64,000 nucleotides of DNA from Sunxiuqinia elliptica (GTDB lineage: Bacteria > Bacteroidota > Bacteroidia > Bacteroidales > Prolixibacteraceae), in the NCBI RefSeq assembly GCF_900113005.1, contig NZ_FONW01000002.1, forward strand, positions 744,001-808,000. The letters are read 5' to 3'. Shown here one piece after another: positions 35,934 to 45,800 of the stretch; the stretch's first letter is position 1, and each line of letters opens with the position of its first letter. The position numbers were made by a program, and so were the translations under genes. The notes beneath the pieces were generated by a model. It saw only the letters and a program-made list of their open reading frames with translations. It had not been told where the DNA came from and made no database searches.

Positions 35934-38729
35934 ATGCGACATTCAATTTTAAAAAAACTAATGTATAGCGCATTGGGCATTGTTTTATTTTGCTCAACAG
36001 GTGCCGCACAACAAGTATTGAAACTATCTGACCTGGATATTTCACTAGCGCAGCAAACCTATGGAGCACCGGTGAAAAATAAGTCAGTAAGTGGAGAGCA
36101 ACTCTCAGTTGCCGGAGAGGCATTTCGTGAGGGAATTGGTGTTCATTCTCACTCGGTTATCAAAGTAAAGATGAACAATGGCCGCCGCTTTACGGCTAAA
36201 GTTGGTGTGAATGATTCGGAAATAAATTACGAGGCAGCAACGATTCAGACCATTCCGTTAGCAGATGGAAAACGGGTTTATTACCAGGTAACCGATGAGC
36301 AAAAGCAATTTGCAGGAATTGAAGGGCAGGATGGAAAACCTGATGCGGGAACTGTGGTGTTTAAGCTCCTTCATAACGGGAAAGAGATTTTCAACAGTGG
36401 CATCATGCGTCAGGGAGATGCTCCCCAAACGATTGACGAGAAAGTGCGCGGAGGAGTTTTGGAACTGGTGGTTGAAGATGGCGGAGATGGCGAAAGTGGA
36501 GACCATGCTGTGTGGCTTAATCCGCAATTTGAATACTTCGAAATTGCTCCGACAATTGCCGCTCCTGATTTTGCGATTAAGGTAAAGCAGGATGAAACGA
36601 TCAAAAAAAAGTTGGATGCTTTAATCTCAGCGTTGCCGGAAATTGAACAGCCCCTGACTCAACCGGACTATGATTGGCTGATTGACAATTCAAAAGCCAA
36701 AGCCGAGGTTTACCGGAGCAATGAAAACAAAGACCTGGTGCTAAGCAATGGGCTGGTGGCCCGGGTATTTCGGGTTTCACCCAACTTGGCAACCATTGAC
36801 TACATCAACCAAATGACCGGCGAAAGTTTGTTGCGTGCTGTTTCCAACGAGGGAACGCTGACCATCGATGGGAAAACCTATACCATTGGCGGTTTGAGCC
36901 AGCAACCAGAATACGCTTATACCCTAATGCGCTGGGTTGATCAATTAGCAGCACTACCCAACGCCTTTCAGGTGCAAAAGTTTGAAGTGAAAGAATTGGA
37001 TGACCGGATGGCATGGAAGCAAATTCGCTGGGCAGCTAACACGGAGATGCCAAGCGGGAAACAGTTGGTATTTACCCTGACGAAAAATGCTATTGTTGTA
37101 AAAGTTCATTTTGTGCTTTACGATGGAATTCCAACCATCAGCAAGTGGGTGGAAGTGATCAACGAGGGCGATCTGTTGGTGCAGGTCAACCAGTTTAAGC
37201 TGGAGCAGTTGGCGATGGTTGAAGGGGAGAGCCTTGTGGGAACTCCTGCAGAATGGATTAAACCCAATATTCATATTGAAACCGATTACGCATTTGGAGG
37301 CATGCAGCAACGCAACTCAGATGTGACCACTTACTGGGAACCCGATTCTCGTTATACTTCACAGGCCAACTATCCCTTGCAAACCCCTTGCTTGTTGGAG
37401 GTAAAACCGCCATTGGGGCCGGAAACTGCTATTCGTCCCGGAGAGTCGCTGCGTACCTTTCGGGTATGGGAAACACCGATGGATAGTTACGATAAAGAAA
37501 GAAGAGGGTTGTTCGTCCGCAAGATGTATCGGACAATCTCGCCTTGGACTACTGAAAACCCAATTTTCCTGCACCTGACCAATTCCAAGGAAGAGGTGGT
37601 GAAGCAAGCCATTGATCAATGTGCTGAGGTTGGTTACGAAATGGTGATTCTGAGTTTTGGAAGTGGTGTAAACATGGAAGATGAATCGGACGAAAACTAC
37701 GCATATTTCAAAAAGCTGGTGGACTATGCCAACTCCAAAGGCATTGAGCTGGGAGGCTATAGCCTGCTTTCGAGCCGCTGGATTAGCGATGAGGTTGATG
37801 TTATTAACCCGAAAACCGGAAAACGTGGTGGAATGATTTTTGGCTCTTCGCCTTGCCTGAGCAGCGAATGGGGTTACAACTACTTCCGGAAAATCAGGAA
37901 GTTTTATGAGAAAACCGGCATGAGTGTCTTTGAAAATGATGGTTCTTACCCCGGAAATGTATGTGCTTCAACAAGCCATGCGCATCACAATGGATTGGGC
38001 GACTCGCAATGGAAACAGTATGCCCAAATTCAGGGCTTGTATAAATGGATGCGTGGTGAAGGGATTTACATGAATATTCCTGATTTCTATGTCAACTCAG
38101 GCTCCAATAAAACCGGGATTGGTTACCGGGAAGTAAACTGGTCGTTGCCACGTGAACGGCAGTTGGTACTTGGGCGCCAGAATATTTACGATGGTTTGTG
38201 GGATCGGATTCCAAGCATGTGTTGGACGTTTACTCCGCTGACTCAGTATCACGGAGGGGGTGCAGCTGCTACCATTGAGCCTTTGAAACATCACCTGGAT
38301 GCTTACGAAAATCAGATGATGCAGAATTATGGCTCCGGCGTACAATCCTGTTATCGCGGGCCACGGCTTTACGATGCTCCTGAAACCAAAGAGCTTGTTG
38401 TTCGGGTAATTGACTGGTATAAAAAGTACCGTAACATTCTAAACAGCGATCTGGTGCATCTGCGTCGCCCATCTGGAAAAGACTGGGATGGATTTCTGCA
38501 TGTTAATCCTGAATTGAAAGAAAAAGGGCTGGCGATGTTTTTCAACCCAACCAATGAAGATCTAGTACGGGAAATCACACTGCCGCTTTATTATACCGGA
38601 TTAACCCAAACGGCAACGATTCGCGAGCAGGAAGGAAAAGCAAAGAACTATAAGCTGAGTCGGGAATATGAAGTGAAACTCAGCATCCACATTCCAGCGA
38701 ATTCCTACAATTGGGTAGTGATTGAGTAG
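35934..38729 (+). CDS. NPCBM-domain protein with a clan GH-D-like barrel
   Basis: A 931-residue secreted enzyme. A signal peptide (about 1-25) precedes an NPCBM/NEW2 carbohydrate-binding domain (about 30-205; FREGIGVHSHSVIKVKM, AGIEGQDGKP), a beta-sandwich (about 260-480), and a barrel (about 530-800) with EMVILSFGSGVN, GIELGGYSLLSSRW and SVFENDGSYPG, where Asp669 is the probable nucleophile. The C-terminal beta part ends NYNWVVIE-like. NPCBM stands for novel putative carbohydrate-binding module and was first seen beside alpha-galactosidases. Activity on alpha-Gal or alpha-GalNAc is inferred. The exact GH family is not settled. Confidence 0.75.
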   Translation: MRHSILKKLMYSALGIVLFCSTGAAQQVLKLSDLDISLAQQTYGAPVKNKSVSGEQLSVAGEAFREGIGVHSHSVIKVKMNNGRRFTAKVGVNDSEINYEAATIQTIPLADGKRVYYQVTDEQKQFAGIEGQDGKPDAGTVVFKLLHNGKEIFNSGIMRQGDAPQTIDEKVRGGVLELVVEDGGDGESGDHAVWLNPQFEYFEIAPTIAAPDFAIKVKQDETIKKKLDALISALPEIEQPLTQPDYDWLIDNSKAKAEVYRSNENKDLVLSNGLVARVFRVSPNLATIDYINQMTGESLLRAVSNEGTLTIDGKTYTIGGLSQQPEYAYTLMRWVDQLAALPNAFQVQKFEVKELDDRMAWKQIRWAANTEMPSGKQLVFTLTKNAIVVKVHFVLYDGIPTISKWVEVINEGDLLVQVNQFKLEQLAMVEGESLVGTPAEWIKPNIHIETDYAFGGMQQRNSDVTTYWEPDSRYTSQANYPLQTPCLLEVKPPLGPETAIRPGESLRTFRVWETPMDSYDKERRGLFVRKMYRTISPWTTENPIFLHLTNSKEEVVKQAIDQCAEVGYEMVILSFGSGVNMEDESDENYAYFKKLVDYANSKGIELGGYSLLSSRWISDEVDVINPKTGKRGGMIFGSSPCLSSEWGYNYFRKIRKFYEKTGMSVFENDGSYPGNVCASTSHAHHNGLGDSQWKQYAQIQGLYKWMRGEGIYMNIPDFYVNSGSNKTGIGYREVNWSLPRERQLVLGRQNIYDGLWDRIPSMCWTFTPLTQYHGGGAAATIEPLKHHLDAYENQMMQNYGSGVQSCYRGPRLYDAPETKELVVRVIDWYKKYRNILNSDLVHLRRPSGKDWDGFLHVNPELKEKGLAMFFNPTNEDLVREITLPLYYTGLTQTATIREQEGKAKNYKLSREYEVKLSIHIPANSYNWVVIE

Positions 38730-38777
38730 GTCTCATGCTTATTAGGAAAGAAAGAAAACGGAATAAATGTGGAGGCT

Positions 38778-38812
38778 CCTTATCATTTCAGAGTTGTGGC
38801 GAAATGATAAGG
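38778..38812 (+). other. Intercistronic stem-loop
   Basis: CCTTATCATTTC (38778-38789) and GAAATGATAAGG (38801-38812) make twelve perfect pairs over an 11-nt loop between the NPCBM gene and the second large lipoprotein gene. No T-tract follows, so it is more likely an mRNA stability or processing element than a terminator. Confidence 0.6.
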
Positions 38813-38861
38813 GAAAATGCGATACGGTAATTCAGAACAGTTATAAAAAAAAACAAAACCA

Positions 38862-41321
38862 ATGAATAAACTATTTTTATTGCTCATGCTGGCTTATTGT
38901 ACAGTGGCATGTACGATTAGCTCAACCAAGTCACTCCTTGAAAACGATCACTTTAAGATTTCCATTGATGATAAGGGCCAGCTAACAGAACTTCTGGATA
39001 AAAAGTCGGGTGAAAATCTCTTGATGCCGGGTTACAGTAGATCTATGCTCTCGATAGAATGCGAAGGAAATAACTACCCGATTAGTCGCTGGGAGTGTTC
39101 AGGAGAAACGATGAAATTTGAATTTGCTGAAGCGGGAGCTGAAATTGATGTAAAAATTGAAAATAAAAGTGATTATCTCACCTTTGAGATTACGAATATA
39201 ACTTGCGAGAAATTGATTGATAAAGTCACATGGGGGCCTTATCATGTTTTGCCTTCAGAGAAAATTGGTCAATCCATCGGAATCGCTTATGATGATACGA
39301 TTGCTGTTGGATTTATGGGCTTGAACCTAAAAAGCCGGGGCGGATTTGAAATATTACAACGGGAACGGTTTGGAAATGCCGCCCAAAAGATTGAAGGCGG
39401 TGCCAGTTTAACCGGCTTTGTACGTGATCGTTCAACCTATCGTGTTGTCGATAATTGGGAGCAAAAGTTAGGACAGGCGGTGCCGGTTAACGATGGCGAT
39501 GCTGAAATTACAGGCGCTAAATTTGCCATGTATTGTGTGCCTGCCGAAAGTCTAACAGCGGTTATTGAGAAAATTGTACTGGAAGAAAAGCTACCTCATA
39601 TAAAAAATGGGGATACATGGAATAAAATTTCCAACTACTCAACATCTTCAAAGTTCATCATGCCTTTCAATGTGAAAAATATCGATGACTGTATTGATAT
39701 TGCCCAAAAAGCCGGGATTACCTGTGTGTATCACGGTGGAATTTTTGAAACTTGGGGAACCTTCAATGTAAGGGAAAGTGATTTCCCAAATGGCTACCAG
39801 TCGGTTCGCGAATGTTCTGATAAAGCAGAAAAGCAAGGCATCAATCTTGGAGCTCATACATTAACCAATTTCATTACTACAAATGATCCATTGGTAACTC
39901 CAATACCTGATACTGGCTTGGTTCAAGCAGGAATAACCCAGTTAGAAAATGATATTTCGGAAACTGACAAAGAATTGAGGTTGGCTGAAGAGGCCATGCG
40001 CCCGGCCTACTACGAGCCTAACTTAGACAAAGTAAACCCACGATGGAGAGAGCACACAGCTGTGCGTATTGGCGATGAAATTATTGAGTATGCTTATTCA
40101 ACCGCCGATGGCAAGTTAATTCTCAAAGATTGCAAGCGTGGAGCATTCGGAACAAAAGCTGTTGCGCATAAAAAGGGAGAGCAGGTGGCCCGGCTGATGT
40201 CGCACGGGTATAAAGTATTTTTCCCAAATATCAATTTGCAAGACCAAATGGCTAAGAACCTGGCCCGGTTTTTCAACGAAGCGAAATTGAAACGAATTAG
40301 TTTTGATGGGATTGAAGGTGGCTTGGCTTGTGGGCATGGACGTTATGGAAGCGATCGTTTTGTTAAGGTCTTCTATGATAATTTAGAGAACCCAAATATT
40401 GTTGCTAATTCATCGGATGTAACACATTTTGGCTGGCATTATTTCTCGAACGAAAGCTGGGGAGAACCTTGGACTTCGCAAAATTTTAGGGAAGCACATT
40501 TAGACCACCGGATTAAGGTTCAGAAAGGCTTAAAAGAAGATTTATTACCCCGAAAAATGGGACAGTTTAGTATTAACGAGAGAACGACCAAAAAAGATAT
40601 TGAATGGGTAATGGGACTTGGAGCAGGTTTTGATGCCGGTGTTGATTTTTATATCAGTCCTAACTTTGAGGAGATTAATCAAGAGGCCGAGGGTATCTTG
40701 TCTGAAATCAAGAAATGGGAAAATGCCAGAATGAACGGCCTTTTTACCGAAGAACAAAAAAGAAAACTTCGTGATCCTTATACTTTCTATAGTTTAAGCA
40801 TTGAAGATGGCCATACTCGTTTGGTATTTATTGAATCGTGGGCTCCGGAAGGAGGACGCGCACAAGGCGAGAATGAATCAAATACTTTACCTACTACAAT
40901 TTTGGCAAGTACGCCGGAAAACCCTGTTTCGATAGATTATAAACATACAAATATGACCACGGAACCTGGAAAGCCAACTTCCTCCAGCTGGGAATACTTT
41001 TGTGCCGGAGCTGCCCAAAAATTGCAGTACGTTGTTCGTCTTCCTAAAACATCAAAGGAGGCTGTAAAAGGAATCTACTTAAAAGTAGGTACGCAGAAAG
41101 CGCTTTTCCCATGCACTTTAGAACCTGGTGACTACATTCTTAACGAGGGAAGCAAAACACTAAAACATTATTCTGAAAATCATCAGGTAAAAGATGAAAT
41201 CGTGCTGCCCGAGAGTTGCTTCACGGTAAGTGAAGGTCGAAATGTAATCGAATTTGATTACAAGGGGAAAGGACGAACTGAAGGTCCGGAGATGATTGTA
41301 AATTTCCGTACAAAAAAATAG
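38862..41321 (+). CDS. Large lipoprotein of unrecognised family, probable TIM-barrel glycosidase (copy 2)
   Basis: An 819-residue lipoprotein (Cys17 in CTVAC), a full-length paralogue of the protein at 28026-30509. By eye more than half of the residues agree over long parts, and every motif noted there is kept: WGPYHV, GFMGLNLKS, SFDGIEG (Asp482, Glu485), NESWGEPW (Glu531, Glu535) and PRKMGQF. The N-terminal 90 residues differ most. Its place as last gene of the locus, before the closing terminator, mirrors that of copy 1 as second enzyme gene. Two copies suggest two linkages or two cellular positions for the same chemistry. Confidence 0.75.
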   Translation: MNKLFLLLMLAYCTVACTISSTKSLLENDHFKISIDDKGQLTELLDKKSGENLLMPGYSRSMLSIECEGNNYPISRWECSGETMKFEFAEAGAEIDVKIENKSDYLTFEITNITCEKLIDKVTWGPYHVLPSEKIGQSIGIAYDDTIAVGFMGLNLKSRGGFEILQRERFGNAAQKIEGGASLTGFVRDRSTYRVVDNWEQKLGQAVPVNDGDAEITGAKFAMYCVPAESLTAVIEKIVLEEKLPHIKNGDTWNKISNYSTSSKFIMPFNVKNIDDCIDIAQKAGITCVYHGGIFETWGTFNVRESDFPNGYQSVRECSDKAEKQGINLGAHTLTNFITTNDPLVTPIPDTGLVQAGITQLENDISETDKELRLAEEAMRPAYYEPNLDKVNPRWREHTAVRIGDEIIEYAYSTADGKLILKDCKRGAFGTKAVAHKKGEQVARLMSHGYKVFFPNINLQDQMAKNLARFFNEAKLKRISFDGIEGGLACGHGRYGSDRFVKVFYDNLENPNIVANSSDVTHFGWHYFSNESWGEPWTSQNFREAHLDHRIKVQKGLKEDLLPRKMGQFSINERTTKKDIEWVMGLGAGFDAGVDFYISPNFEEINQEAEGILSEIKKWENARMNGLFTEEQKRKLRDPYTFYSLSIEDGHTRLVFIESWAPEGGRAQGENESNTLPTTILASTPENPVSIDYKHTNMTTEPGKPTSSSWEYFCAGAAQKLQYVVRLPKTSKEAVKGIYLKVGTQKALFPCTLEPGDYILNEGSKTLKHYSENHQVKDEIVLPESCFTVSEGRNVIEFDYKGKGRTEGPEMIVNFRTKK

Positions 41322-41402
41322 AGCTTGGTAATTTGGGTATCGGTTTTCTGCATTAACCGATTGGAATAAGCATATGGCGATCTAAAAGAAGTACTAATTC
41401 TG

Positions 41403-41440
41403 AAAAAGCTTTCTGACTCCGGAGTCAGAAAGCTTTTTTT
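41403..41440 (+). terminator. Perfect-palindrome terminator closing glycan locus 1
   Basis: Eighteen-base arms (41403-41420 and 41421-41438) form a perfect palindrome with centre GACTCC/GGAGTC and outer AAAAAGC/GCTTTTT, ending in a T-run. It lies 80 bp past the last gene of the locus and can act on both strands. Confidence 0.93.
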
Positions 41441-41551
41441 CTGGATAAATGTTGGATTTTATATAAGATATTTTTGTCTTATTTGTGTCTTTGTCAGAAA
41501 AAATATCCCTATTTTTCAGGCTATTGCTATCAAAATAAAACCTCGTAAGTC

Positions 41552-42115
41552 ATGGAATCAAATCGAAAATTGAGTAAGGAACAGCGTGTTGAGTTGTTGA
41601 GCCTATTGCAAACACGATTCGAGGAGAATCGGAACCGGCATTCTGGAATTGGATGGGATAAGGTGCTAGCGAAACTGGAAAAATCTCCAGAAAAACTATG
41701 GTCGCTTGGAGAGATGGAACGGACAGGAGGAGAACCGGATGTTATTGGATATTCCGAAGCAACTGATGAATATCTATTTGTCGATTGCTCAGCTGAAAGT
41801 CCTAAAGGTCGTCGAAGCCTTTGTTATGATCGGGAAGGACTGGAGTCGCGAAAGAAATTTAAGCCGGAGAATACTGCTGAAGATTTGGCAGACTCTATGG
41901 GGATTACACTCTTAACTGAAGAAGAATATTGGGTTTTGCAGAAAATCGGGGAGTTTGATTGTAAAACATCGAGCTGGCTAAAAACGCCGGCAGCTGTTCG
42001 TGAATTGGGAGGAGCTTTGTTTGCCGATTTTCGTTATGGCCGAGTTTTTGTCTATCATAACAGTGCTCCTTCTTATTATGCTGCTCGAGGATTTCGGGGA
42101 ATTTTGAGAATCTAA
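41552..42115 (+). CDS. DUF4256-family protein
   Basis: A 187-residue soluble protein that matches the DUF4256 family: RFEENRNRHSGIGW, GGEPDVIGYSEATDEYLFVDCSAESPKGRRS, and an ending with GGALFADFRYGRVFVYHNSAPSYY. The function of the family is not known. No signal peptide. It stands alone, after the terminator of the glycan locus and convergent with the hemerythrin gene 25 bp away. Confidence 0.85.
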   Translation: MESNRKLSKEQRVELLSLLQTRFEENRNRHSGIGWDKVLAKLEKSPEKLWSLGEMERTGGEPDVIGYSEATDEYLFVDCSAESPKGRRSLCYDREGLESRKKFKPENTAEDLADSMGITLLTEEEYWVLQKIGEFDCKTSSWLKTPAAVRELGGALFADFRYGRVFVYHNSAPSYYAARGFRGILRI

Positions 42116-42140
42116 ACTTTGATTCTGTAGTTTTATGTTT

Positions 42141-42542
42141 TTACTTAATTGTGCCCAAGTAGGCCCCCAGTTTTCGGTCTGAGTTGGTGGTGTGAATGGT
42201 AAACCATTCCAGTAAAAATTCGAATAACTGATCTTTATCGATGTACTTCGTGTCGAATGTATTGATTATCCCAGCTAACTTTTGCAAAAGATTGTGATGT
42301 TCTTTTTTGTGTACTGCATATTCTGGATAGCCATTGATTAGCATGATATTTTCCTCGCTAATAAAATGGAAATCGGCATACTTATATAGTTCAAGAAATA
42401 GTCCACTAAGAATTCCTTTATCCTCTTCTTTTTGGTAAGCCTCAAAAAGTTTTTGAATTGTTTTTAGAAATATCTGATGCTCGCTGTCAATTTCAGGAAT
42501 TCCTATTTCATATTTCTTTTTCCAGGAAAATTGCTTGTCCAT
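42141..42542 (-). CDS. Bacteriohemerythrin
   Basis: A 133-residue single-domain hemerythrin. All seven ligands of the di-iron site are visible: His22, His59, Glu63 (HFISE), His78, His82 (HKKEH), His117 and Asp122 (HTTNSD). The protein should bind O2 reversibly in the cytoplasm, for storage or delivery to enzymes, or for sensing. It is divergent from the giant PAS sensor kinase across a 303-bp gap, so a link to redox or oxygen sensing is possible but unproven. Confidence 0.93.
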   Translation of the reverse strand: MDKQFSWKKKYEIGIPEIDSEHQIFLKTIQKLFEAYQKEEDKGILSGLFLELYKYADFHFISEENIMLINGYPEYAVHKKEHHNLLQKLAGIINTFDTKYIDKDQLFEFLLEWFTIHTTNSDRKLGAYLGTIK

Positions 42543-42845
42543 AGTCGATTCTTTTTAATAGTAAAAGAGATAATTCACTAGCTGAAACTAAAATGAAAGA
42601 TAGTCAAATTTGTAATATAAATAGGCTTCTTTGAGGTTATTATGATCATATGTTGACCTTTTTTTTGGGGTTTATTTAAGGTTTTGGGGAATTGTTTGGT
42701 AGGATCTTTTTAGTAAAGAGTTTGTTGTGAAGAAATCTAGAATAAGAATAAACAAGCTAAGATGTTATGTAATAGCTCTTGCATACGGTTTTTTTTTTAT
42801 TTTCGAATACACTAAAAGACTTGTGATACTTAACTACTTATCGGT
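42543..42845. other. Divergent promoter region
   Basis: This 303-bp AT-rich gap must hold promoters for the hemerythrin and for the giant sensor kinase. I see no convincing TAnnTTTG box at standard spacing. A short palindrome TATGATCATA occurs near 42639, which may be chance. No gene or structured RNA is visible. Confidence 0.35.
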
Positions 42846-45800
42846 ATGAATGACAAAGCGAGGATGACAGAAGAGAAGTTGCAAATGAAAATACAGCAAC
42901 TTAGCGAAGAGCAAGAGTCGTTAAAAGAAGTGTTGAATGAAGTTCTGTTTAAGTTAGAAGAGCGAAAAAAAGAAATTGAATGTCATAATGCTATATCCCG
43001 CTTGATGCAAACCCCTTCTTTAAGCATTGAGGAAGTCATTCAAGAGATTGTAAAAGTGGTTCCCCAAAGTTGGCAGTTTCCTGATTTTACACATGCTTCA
43101 ATCAAACTCAATGGACAGGTTTTCAATTCTTCAGGAAACTCTAAGAAAACTTATGTATTAACGCAGCCAATTGTCTTGGAAGGCAGGCAACTGGGCGAGA
43201 TCAAGGTCAGTCATAATGCTGTTGTCGTAAAGAATCGAACTCCCTTTTTGGTGGAGGAAGAAGTGTTGTTAAAAGCGATCGCTGAACGAATAAGTAGTTT
43301 TATAAAATATGAGCGAGAGCGAGAGCTGCAAGAGCAAAATAAACAGAAGTATCAGATATTAGTTGAGAACATTAATGATGCCATATTTGAGACAGATGAA
43401 AATGGAGTCTTGACCTATGTAAGTCCTCAAATTGAACAGGTGACTGGTTATACGCCTAGTGAACTTGTTGGACAGTTGTTTTACAGTAAACAGGAACATC
43501 TGAGAGGGATTTTGGAAGAGCGTTTTCGGGTGTTGCAGAAAAAAGGTGGAATAAAGAATGATTACGAGTTTTTAACTAAAACAGGAACAACCTGTTGGGT
43601 GCGAATTTCTTCAAAAGCAAAGTATATTGATGGACAGTTTTGTGGAGCTTTAGGAACTGTTAGTGATATCTCGGAAAAGAAAAAGTTGGAGTTGGAGCTG
43701 ACAAAGAGTGAGTGGCTGTACCGATCAATGATGGATGCTTCACCTGATATTGTGACTATTGCAGACATACATGGGCAGATCATTCTGACCTCTCCGAAAA
43801 CTTTAGAAGTTTTCGGACACGATTCTGTTGACTATTTCACAGGGCGAAATGTTTGGGACTTCATCAAAAGTGAGTCAAAAGAGAAGTGTGAGGCTACATT
43901 CAAATGCCTGTTAGTTGGAGATCGTATAAATGTTGTAGAATTCAAAGCGATAAAATCTGATGGTACGACTTTTTATATTGAAGTAAGTGCTAACTTGATT
44001 CGTAATGAGGAAGGAAAACCTCATCGTATTATTATAATTACACGAGATATAACAGCCCGAAAGCAAGCTGAAAACCAAATGTTGAAATTGTCGCTAGCAG
44101 TGGAGCAGAGTCCGGCAAGTATTGTCATTACCAACATTGATGGTGATATCGAGTATGTTAATCCTAAAACCTGTCAAACAACGGGTTATGCCGCTGATGA
44201 ACTAATTGGTAAAAATCCAAGAATCTTAAAATCAGGAGAAACTTCGGAAGATGAATATGAATATTTGTGGCGTTCTATATCGCACGGAGAAACCTGGCAG
44301 GGAATTTTTCATAATAAACGCAAGAACGGTGATTTTTACTGGGAATCAGCTCAAATAACCCCAATAAAGAATGACGCAGGAGAACTACTTGGATATTTCG
44401 GAGTTAAGGAGGATGTTACCGACTACAAAAATATTCAGGAGGCCCTTTTGCGAAGTGAAGAACGATTTAAACAGGTCGCTGAGCACAGTCAAACGGTGGT
44501 TTGGGAAGTTGATGAGAATGGACTATACACCTATGTTGGTGGAGCTGTGAAACGGGTTTGGGGATATCTTCCAGAGGAAATTGTCGGAAAAAAACACTTT
44601 TATGATTTACATCCTGAAAAAGGCAGAAAAGAGTTTAAACGAGCTGCTTTCAAATTTTTTAAAGATAAGAAGATTATTACAAATCTGGAAAATCAGGTTG
44701 TACCCAAAGATGGAGATCCCCGGTGGATGTTAACCAATGGAATACCTATTTTAGATAAAGAAGGGCAATTCCTGGGATATCGAGGGTCTGACTTAAATAT
44801 TAACGAAAAGAAACAAGCTGACAAGGCTTTGAAGGCCAGTGAAACGATGTTGAATAATGCGCAGGAACTGGCACAGATGGGGAGCTGGGAATTCAATATT
44901 ATAAATAATGAAGTCAATTGGTCTAAGAACTTTTATAAGTTAATGGAAGTTACCGAAAATGACCGAACGGTCTCTTTTGATTATTTTTCGGATCGGATTC
45001 ATCCCGAGGATAAAGATTTACTTGACGAGGAATTGGAGACTTTAATCGAACAGAAAAAGGCAACTTCGCAGCAACATCGGTTGTTAATGCCGGATGGGAA
45101 AGTGAAATGGGTAGAAAACCGTATTGTGCCTGATTTTGATAGTCGGGGAAACCTGATTGCCTTGAAGGGAATAAACTTGGATATCACTGCAAAAAAGATG
45201 GTTGAGCAAGAGTTGGTGAAGCGTGAAGAGAAATTATATGAAGCGCAGAAGTTAGCTCAGATTTGTAGTTGGGAGCATTCTTTTAAAGATCATTCGACAA
45301 TATGGTCGGATAATACTTATGATCTATATCAGATTGATCGGAAACTTGTCCAGCCGTCGTATGAGTATATACTTGAAAATAGAATTCACCCCGATGATGT
45401 TCATTTTTTTGTAGAGTCTGTCGAACAAATTCATCAGGATCCACAGGAATTAAGTTATGATTCTCGTATTGTCTTGCCTGGAGGTGAAATTCGATGGATG
45501 ACAAATGAAATTGTTCCTGTTTTGGAAAATGGAGAGCTGGTTGGCTTAAGCGGAATCAATCAGGATATTACGGATAAGAAAGAGACAGAACTGGCGATTA
45601 CCAATCAGAATAACCGGATGAATGCTGCATTAAGGGCAATTCCCGATTTAATCTTTATCATGAGAGATGACGGGACCTATCTGGAATACTACGCCAACAA
45701 AGAGGAAGAACTCCTCCTTAGTCCGGGTAATATCGTTGGATCAAACATCGCAGATGCTTTTCCAGCGGAGGCTGCCCGCTTTCACTTGGATAAGTTTCGG

